Source of the DNA: Arthrobacter sp. efr-133-TYG-118
GTDB lineage: Bacteria > Actinomycetota > Actinomycetes > Actinomycetales > Micrococcaceae
Length of the DNA stretch: 64,000 nt
Reading direction: 5' to 3'
Assembly: GCF_030209755.1 (NCBI RefSeq)
Contig: NZ_JARVRH010000013.1
Coordinates: 62,001-126,000, forward strand
Shown: one piece after another, positions 59,018-64,000 of the stretch
Layout of the letters: every line of letters starts with the position of its first letter
Numbering within the stretch: position 1 is the first letter of the stretch
Translations under genes and position numbers: made by a program
Notes under the pieces: model-generated
Told to the model about the DNA's origin: nothing
Databases searched by the model: none
What the model saw: only the letters and a program-made list of their open reading frames with translations

Positions 59018-59701
59018 GTGAATCCCTTCTTCGAATTTGTCGGCCACTACTGGTGGCTGGTCTTTCCGCTGAGCGGATTGGCCGGCGGTTGGGCACGGTC
59101 CTGGTCCAGGGCCAGCGAAAGGCGGCACCGCCGTCGGGTGGAGCTCTATCAGCTCCAGAACCGCGCGGCGCAAGCGGAGCAGGCCAGCCAAACCGAGGTC
59201 TTGCGGCTGCAAGAGGCGCACGACGCGGTGAACCGGCGATGGCTCGAATACGAACTCGACGTCGGAAAACTCATCGATTTCCCGGTCATGTCGGATGTTC
59301 GCGAGCCGCTCACCGTGGCGTTTCTTAGGGCCAAACGGGAGGCTGACAGCTTGCGTCCGGCAGCTCCGGGAGAAATCACGACGGCGGCCCGGCTGGCCGA
59401 GTATCGCACGGCCGTCCGCAGCTTCGAGCTGGCGTTCGATGTGGCAGAGCGGGAAGCCAGACGCATCAAGGACAGCAATTTCACCGAGCCCGAGCGTCAG
59501 CGGCTGGCGACCGCGAGGAAGCTGCTCAGGATCGCTTCGGATAGTGCAGCGACGCCGGCAGAGCGGCAGACGGCGTACAAGCGCGCCCGGCGCGAATTGG
59601 ACGGTCTGATCGTCCTGCCCGAAGCGACGATCGCTGCCCTGGAGGAGAAGATTGCCGGAATACTCGACGCGCCAAAGGCTCGGGACTTCCATCAAAGCTG
59701 A
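59018..59701 (+). CDS. Membrane-anchored coiled-coil protein of unknown function
   Basis: A 227-aa protein with one N-terminal membrane segment (FVGHYWWLVFPLSGLAGGW) and a long charged helical region (about 30-220) rich in Arg, Glu and Ala that probably forms a coiled coil. GGTGGGA lies 9 nt before the GTG at 59018. No family recognised. It is divergent from the globin gene, 143 bp away. Confidence 0.7.
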   Translation: MNPFFEFVGHYWWLVFPLSGLAGGWARSWSRASERRHRRRVELYQLQNRAAQAEQASQTEVLRLQEAHDAVNRRWLEYELDVGKLIDFPVMSDVREPLTVAFLRAKREADSLRPAAPGEITTAARLAEYRTAVRSFELAFDVAEREARRIKDSNFTEPERQRLATARKLLRIASDSAATPAERQTAYKRARRELDGLIVLPEATIAALEEKIAGILDAPKARDFHQS

Positions 59702-59725
59702 CAGGTGCAGTTGTCCCGCCCTTAA

Positions 59726-59759
59726 TGGTGGCGGCACCGCCCAGGGCAAACCGCCACCA
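59726..59759. terminator. Hairpin between converging genes
   Basis: TGGTGGCGG (59726-59734) pairs with CCGCCACCA (59751-59759) between the coiled-coil gene and the small membrane protein gene on the other strand. Confidence 0.55.
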
Positions 59760-59776
59760 ACGTCTTGGAGTCCTTC

Positions 59777-59974
59777 TCAGTGTTTGAAGCGATGAATGAT
59801 CACGTATTTGTGATGTTTCCTGTGACGAGTCTTGGAACGACGTGGGGTCAGTCCCAGAGGGGGTAACCCAAGAGCTTTCCGCCTGGCCGACAAACGAATA
59901 TTTGCGTAAACCAGGAAAACGAAGAAGCCCAAGGGTGGGATGAGCACCACGAGAATCCACGCTAAATTGCCCAC
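59777..59974 (-). CDS. Small membrane protein (PLDc_N-like)
   Basis: A 65-aa protein with one or two membrane helices (NLAWILVVLIPPLGFFVFLV) followed by a strongly basic tail (RRSKTRHRKHHKY). The hydrophobic core resembles phospholipase D N-terminal (PLDc_N) domains. A near-perfect AGGAGG lies 7 nt before the GTG at 59974, which settles the start. Confidence 0.7.
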   Translation of the reverse strand: MGNLAWILVVLIPPLGFFVFLVYANIRLSARRKALGLPPLGLTPRRSKTRHRKHHKYVIIHRFKH

Positions 59975-60157
59975 GGCGCGCCTCCTATGCTCAGTTTCCG
60001 ACCGAGCATAGCTGACGTCAAGATTGGCGCTATTCGGTGGTGTTCGCCACCTCAGCAGAGACCGAGGGGCTATCCACGGGGCCATGCTAGGCGTAGCTTT
60101 CTTCTCATTCCGGCAAGTCTGTTTTGGCTGGCAGCCGGCATTTATCAGGAGGACATC

Positions 60158-60610
60158 ATGGACAACTTTCTCCGACGCGGCGGACTCGAAGTCCCGGAGC
60201 CCGTCCGACGCTTCCTTCAAGGCGAATCCGATCCTTCGCTCCGCATCGAGCAATACCAGGAGGGGGACACGCTCGTCGTCAGAGTGGATCTGCCGGGAAT
60301 CGATCCGGAAACCGACGTCGACATCAGCGTCGCCGACGACAACCTGCATATTCAGGCACGGCGCGAGGAGGATGCCGAACGCATGGACAAGAAGGGCTAC
60401 CGCAGCGAGCTCCGCTACGGCGAACGGTCCCGCAGCATCCCGCTGCCCCGCGGCGTGAGCCAGGACGGCATCATCGCCACGTACGAGGACGGCGTCCTCG
60501 AAATCCGTATCCGGGTCCCCGAACAGCCAGAGCCGCAGACCACGAAAATCCGCGTTGTCCGTAAGGGTGGCCGCGAAGCCAACCAGTCTCCCGAGGAGCC
60601 GGGGAACTAA
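60158..60610 (+). CDS. Hsp20/alpha-crystallin family small heat-shock protein
   Basis: A 150-aa chaperone that holds unfolding proteins. The alpha-crystallin domain at about 32-125 shows LVVRVDLPGIDPETDVDISV, ELRYGERSRSIPLPRGV and the C-terminal GVLEIRIRVPE. The flanking arms are short. CAGGAGGACATC precedes the ATG. It is divergent from the small membrane protein gene. The C-terminus lacks an obvious IxI motif. Confidence 0.92.
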   Translation: MDNFLRRGGLEVPEPVRRFLQGESDPSLRIEQYQEGDTLVVRVDLPGIDPETDVDISVADDNLHIQARREEDAERMDKKGYRSELRYGERSRSIPLPRGVSQDGIIATYEDGVLEIRIRVPEQPEPQTTKIRVVRKGGREANQSPEEPGN

Positions 60611-60642
60611 CTCGGCCAACTAGCCTGGCCGACGACGCAAGC

Positions 60643-62127
60643 CTAAGGGCTCCCATGCTGCCCGTTTGGTCGCCGCACTTTTTGGAGCCGCGGGGCTGGC
60701 CGCTTGTCCTGGGGAGCGGTAGCCTCGAGGGCGGTGGCGGGCATTGCGAGGACGGCGACGACGGTGAGCGCGGCGCTCACAAGCACGGCGAGAAATACCG
60801 CCGCAGAGGCGAATACAACTGCCTGCGAACTCTTCCCGCCACCGGGGCTGTCGGCGTAGATCGCGTTGGCCACGGCTCCGAATACCGCTACGCCAAGCGA
60901 GCTGCCAATGGATCGCGCGAAGAGGTTGGTGCCCGTCACAACGCCGCGTTCGTGCCATTCGACGCTGGACTGGGCTGCGATCAGGCTCGGGGTCGCAAGT
61001 AACCCCAGTCCGAGTCCGGCGACAAAGCAGCTGCCTGCGACGAGCACGAGATTCGGGGTGTATGCCGTAATGGCGAGGGCCGCCGAACCGATGAGGGTGA
61101 TGGTGATCCCGATCAACGCTGTTGCCCTGAAGCCGATCCGGAGGTAGAAACGGCCCGACTGCGAGGCGCTGATCGGCCAGCCGATTGTCAGGGCTGCCAG
61201 GGATAGGCCCGCAATGAGTGGTGACACCGAAAGCGCGCCTTGAAGGAAGGTGGGAACGTACGAGGTGAGGCCAAGCACGATTGCTCCAGCCCCGAAGGAG
61301 ATCAGTGCGGTCGTGGCGAGAAGGCGCCTCGAAACGACCCACGGCGGAAGGACGGGTTCAGCCGCTCGTCTCTCTACCACGACGAAGGCAACGAGCAAGA
61401 CTGAACCAACGGCGAACACTGCGATGCTGATCGGAGAGTCCCAGGCCCATGCCTGGCCACCTTCCAGGGCGCCGAGGATGGTCAAGGTTAACGTGACCGT
61501 GAGAAGAGCGGCTCCAAGATAATCGACGCGGTGCTTTACCCGTTCGATGTTCTCCTGGAACCTCTGAACCAGCATCCACGCAGCCACGATGCAGAGCGGA
61601 ACGTTGACCAGGAAGATTCCCCGCCAGACCCCAAGCGAGGAGAACACCCCGCCCAGAGTTGGACCGACAACCGACGACGTCGCCCACACGCTCGCGAGGT
61701 AGCCTTGCACCTTCGCGCGCTCGGCCAGGGTGTAGATATCGCCGGCGATGGTAATGGCTACAGGCAGGACCGCGCCGGCACCCAAGCCCTGCACCACGCG
61801 GAAGGCAATGAGCGCAGGCATGCTCCACGCCAACCCGCAAAGGATCGATCCGAGCAGGAAGAGTCCAATGCCAGTGAGAATTATCGGCTTCCGACCTGCC
61901 ATGTCGGAGAGTTTCGCGTAGACCGGAACCGAGACGGCCTGCGCGAGCAGGTAGGCGGAGAAGAGCCACGGAAACGAGGCGAACCCACCGATTTCGTGCA
62001 CGATCGAAGGCACCGCGGTGGCCACGATGGTGGCATCGATCGCGACGAGACCGCTTGAGAGCATCAGGGCTATGAGTATCGGGCCCCGTTTGGAACGAAA
62101 GCCTACGCCGTCGCTTTGAGTTGCCAT
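60643..62127 (-). CDS. DHA2-family MFS multidrug transporter (EmrB/QacA-like)
   Basis: A 494-aa pump with about 14 membrane segments. SGLVAIDATIVATAVPSIVH at about 20, KLSDMAGRKPIILTGIGLFL at about 73 (motif A) and RVVQGLGAGAVLPVAITIAG at about 113 (motif B) are typical, and TSSVVGPTLGGVFSSLGVWR at about 148 is motif C. It probably exports toxic compounds. It converges on the Hsp20 gene with about 30 bp between the stop codons. Confidence 0.92.
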   Translation of the reverse strand: MATQSDGVGFRSKRGPILIALMLSSGLVAIDATIVATAVPSIVHEIGGFASFPWLFSAYLLAQAVSVPVYAKLSDMAGRKPIILTGIGLFLLGSILCGLAWSMPALIAFRVVQGLGAGAVLPVAITIAGDIYTLAERAKVQGYLASVWATSSVVGPTLGGVFSSLGVWRGIFLVNVPLCIVAAWMLVQRFQENIERVKHRVDYLGAALLTVTLTLTILGALEGGQAWAWDSPISIAVFAVGSVLLVAFVVVERRAAEPVLPPWVVSRRLLATTALISFGAGAIVLGLTSYVPTFLQGALSVSPLIAGLSLAALTIGWPISASQSGRFYLRIGFRATALIGITITLIGSAALAITAYTPNLVLVAGSCFVAGLGLGLLATPSLIAAQSSVEWHERGVVTGTNLFARSIGSSLGVAVFGAVANAIYADSPGGGKSSQAVVFASAAVFLAVLVSAALTVVAVLAMPATALEATAPQDKRPAPRLQKVRRPNGQHGSP

Positions 62128-62230
62128 GTCGGCCCTGTCTTTCCCCTACGCCCGGGCGTATCCTAAATACGTTTCCGGCACCGGCCTCGGCCGGCATTTT
62201 TCTCTGCACCCACTCAGTTAGGCGTCATCC

Positions 62231-62458
62231 ATGGAGATGAACATCAGGGACCACTGGGACATGCTCAGCCCCGAAACGCAGCATTGGCTAACCGACAACC
62301 CCGGATGCGTGGTCTTGCCGCGAACCATCACGGAAATAATCCATCAGGAAACCGGCATCACTCCGGATTCCGACCGGCACAGCCAAGTCAGCCTCTCTCC
62401 CGAGGATCTGAGCTTCATCCTGGCCAAGGCCGAAGGGGGCCCGGTCCGGCCGAAGTGA
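62231..62458 (+). CDS. Small unknown protein
   Basis: A 75-aa acidic protein (DHWDMLSPETQHWLTDNPGC, later PDSDRHSQVSLSPEDLSFIL) with no membrane segment. It is not recognised beyond a conserved-hypothetical look. It is divergent from the MFS gene and lies 9 bp from the stop of the repeat protein on the other strand. Confidence 0.6.
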   Translation: MEMNIRDHWDMLSPETQHWLTDNPGCVVLPRTITEIIHQETGITPDSDRHSQVSLSPEDLSFILAKAEGGPVRPK

Positions 62459-62467
62459 TCGACCCGG

Positions 62468-62881
62468 TCATTCGTCGCCGTCTTCATCCGCCGGCGCGGG
62501 TCGATTGGCTGACTTACGCAGTGGCCCCACGGCCCCGTCCCTCCCGTAGTCCCCCTCGGCGTACTGGCCGATTTCCGACTCAGCTGTCCGCCCCGGAACC
62601 GCTCCGGCTTCGCCGAGGTCTGCCTTTGCGTAGCGCCCGGATTCCTTGGCCTCCTCACCCAAGGGTTCGGGCAAGCCTCCTTGACTGCCGGCCGTCCCGT
62701 AGTCGCCTTCGCTGTATTGGCCTTCTACGTCATCGGAGTGACGCCCGGGCTCCGTTCCGGTCTTGCCGTAGTCCCCCTCGACGTACCGGCCGCGCAGTTC
62801 CGGTTTCTCGGGAGCCCCGCTCTTCTCCTCTTCAGTGGGTTCTTCTTCAGTGGGTTCTTCGACGCCGCTGCTTTCGGTCAT
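62468..62881 (-). CDS. Acidic protein with four GRYxEGDYG-type repeats
   Basis: A 137-aa hydrophilic protein. After a Glu/Pro-rich start (EEPTEEEPTEEE) four similar units follow: GRYVEGDYGKTGTEPG, GQYSEGDYGTAGSQGG, GRYAKADLGEAGAVPG and GQYAEGDYGRDGAVG. The spacing is about 27 residues. It is very rich in Gly, Glu, Asp and Tyr, without hydrophobic core or signal peptide, so it is probably disordered; it may be a stress-related or polymer-binding protein. ATG 62881 begins the coherent sequence; the frame extends 12 codons upstream. Confidence 0.7.
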   Translation of the reverse strand: MTESSGVEEPTEEEPTEEEKSGAPEKPELRGRYVEGDYGKTGTEPGRHSDDVEGQYSEGDYGTAGSQGGLPEPLGEEAKESGRYAKADLGEAGAVPGRTAESEIGQYAEGDYGRDGAVGPLRKSANRPAPADEDGDE

Positions 62882-62979
62882 GATCTTGCCTTTCCCGCAA
62901 CCAACCTTGCGTCTCATTGGCGCCTTCTAAGTTTATCGACGGGCATTGCGGGGCAACAGGCGTTGTTAGCCTCCGGAGG

Positions 62980-64000
62980 CTACTTCGGCTCGTAGCTTTC
63001 AAGGCCGACGCTGGCCCTCACGAGTGCCCGGAGTTCGGACAGGCCTCCCGTCAGGGCTCCTGCGGCCCGGGCCTGGACCAGTACGTTTCCGAGCGCCGTG
63101 GCTTCCACGGGGCCGGCAATAATCGTCTTCCCGCTGGCGTCCGCGGTGAGCTGGCACAGCAGCCTGTTCTGGGAGCCGCCGCCCACGATGTGGACCACCG
63201 ACGCCTGCTTGCCGGACAGTTCCTCGGCGCGTGCCAGAGTCCTCGCGTAAGCGGCCGCGAGGCTGTCCAGGATGCAGCGCACGACGGCGGCCGGCCGGTC
63301 CGGCAGGACGGCACCGCCGGCGCGAACCGCAGAGCGAATACGGTCCGGCATGTTGTCCGGCGCGATGAACGCCGGATCGTCGGCGTTGATCTGGGGGCCT
63401 CCGGCAGGAAGTGCCGCGGCGGACTCCAGGAGCGCGGCTAGTTCCTGCCGGTGCCCTTCGGCGGCCCAGGTACGTTGGCATTCGCTGAGCAACCACAGGC
63501 CGCCGACGTTGCGCAGGTACCTGATGGTGCCGTCGACGCCCCGCTCGTTGGTGAAGTTGGCCAAGCGGCTTGCTTCATCGAGGACCGGGCTGTCCAATTC
63601 CACACCCACGAGGGACCAGGTGCCGGAGGAAATGTAGGCGAAGTCTTCGCGCGCCGCCGGCACCGCGGCCACGGCCGAGGCGGTGTCGTGCGATCCCACG
63701 GCAATCACAGCGGTCTCCGCAGGCAACCCCGTCCGGGCCGCGATCTCCGGCAGGAGCGTGCCTACGGTCCCGCCCGGCTGGATGATGGCCGGGAACAGGT
63801 TTTTGGGTAAGCCGAGTGCCTTGAAGAAGTCGCCGGCCCACTCCCCCGCGACGGCGTCAAAAAGCCCGGTGGTGGACGCATTCGTGGCCTCGGTACGGCG
63901 TTGCCCGCTCAGCTTGAACGCAATCAAGTCCGGGATGAGCAACGCCTGGACGCCGCGCAGTTCACGTTCGGTGGCGAGCTGGTAGAGCGTATTGAACTGA
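62980..64000 (-). CDS. rhaB: Rhamnulokinase (FGGY family), partial
   Basis: The C-terminal part (about 340 aa) of a sugar kinase that phosphorylates L-rhamnulose. The visible part begins QFNTLYQLATERELRGVQAL at the window edge, continues with ATNASTTGLFDAVAGEWA, AVGSHDTASAVAAVPAARED and AYISSGTWSLVGVELDSPVL, and near the end HIVGGGSQNRLLCQLTADAS (nucleotide and substrate-binding FGGY motif). The order INTLYQL, TGLFD, GSHDTASAV and GTWSLVG favours RhaB over other FGGY kinases. The 5' end lies beyond base 64000. Confidence 0.88.
   Translation of the reverse strand, partial: QFNTLYQLATERELRGVQALLIPDLIAFKLSGQRRTEATNASTTGLFDAVAGEWAGDFFKALGLPKNLFPAIIQPGGTVGTLLPEIAARTGLPAETAVIAVGSHDTASAVAAVPAAREDFAYISSGTWSLVGVELDSPVLDEASRLANFTNERGVDGTIRYLRNVGGLWLLSECQRTWAAEGHRQELAALLESAAALPAGGPQINADDPAFIAPDNMPDRIRSAVRAGGAVLPDRPAAVVRCILDSLAAAYARTLARAEELSGKQASVVHIVGGGSQNRLLCQLTADASGKTIIAGPVEATALGNVLVQARAAGALTGGLSELRALVRASVGLESYEPK

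Noticed and set aside
59975..60619. N-terminal extension of the small membrane protein opposite hsp20
   Set aside because: Shadow of the Hsp20 gene; a perfect ribosome site fixes the start at 59974.
1..64000. tRNA, rRNA, CRISPR array or replication origin
   Set aside because: None could be recognised by reading; a dedicated tRNA or CRISPR search would settle it.

Overview
The window is high-GC actinobacterial DNA and looks chromosomal. The ctaE-qcrC-qcrA-qcrB cluster next to trpD, the actinobacterial RNA polymerase-binding protein RbpA, a class F-type sortase, LAXTG-type surface anchoring and the large LuxR-type ATPase regulators all point to Micrococcaceae, most likely Arthrobacter or a close relative (Pseudarthrobacter, Paenarthrobacter). 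This is an inference from gene content. No rRNA, tRNA or CRISPR array was seen.

Layout. 0.1-4.5 kb (minus): cytochrome bc1 and oxidase subunit III genes. 4.6-9.9 kb: trpD, a stand-alone AsnC-type effector domain, a DUF3054 membrane protein, two VOC proteins, an LCP cell-wall ligase and a LysE-type exporter. 9.9-22.8 kb: a glycine-rich LAXTG surface protein, two LAL-type regulators, an alpha/beta hydrolase, and a marR - isochorismatase-like - MFS operon headed by a perfect 13-bp inverted-repeat operator, then a PhzF-like and a RibD-like protein.

22.8-29.1 kb is a mobile island: a tyrosine recombinase, a small DNA-binding protein and a large zinc-ribbon recombinase-like protein form an overlapping three-gene unit. 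The third gene is split by a 1.74-kb IS110-family element whose target can be rebuilt exactly at a shared TCT. The noncoding ends of this element are strongly structured and are candidates for a guide (bridge/seek) RNA. Imperfect 55-nt repeats flank the island, and a decayed second recombinase lies near its right end.

29.9-34.6 kb: a secreted surface protein with its sortase, then two overlapping unknown genes (one HTH-like, one faintly sigma-like). 34.8-37.8 kb: a type III PKS - methyltransferase - flavin monooxygenase operon, arranged like phenolic-lipid (srsABC-type) operons. 37.9-43.8 kb: housekeeping genes (peptide deformylase, S9 peptidase, RlmA-like methyltransferase, NfeD/SPFH pair, RbpA), then a collapsed IS3 element.

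44.5-54.8 kb is a catabolic locus: an MHS transporter and a cytidine-deaminase-like enzyme diverge from an XRE-cupin regulator. The regulator is followed by an FAD oxidoreductase, a CaiB-type CoA-transferase, an enoyl-CoA hydratase, a DapA-like lyase/dehydratase, an SDR, an aldehyde dehydrogenase and a ferredoxin. The substrate is unknown. The two divergent promoters share a 16-bp box (15 of 16 identical), which suggests one common operator. 54.8-64 kb holds small enzymes (thioredoxin-like, 2OG-Fe(II) oxygenase, VOC, SnoaL-like, hydrolase, truncated globin), Hsp20, a DHA2 MFS pump, an acidic repeat protein and the 3' part of a rhamnulokinase gene running off the end.

Several genes appear to be leaderless: a TANNNT box lies exactly 6-7 nt before the start codon and no ribosome binding site is visible.
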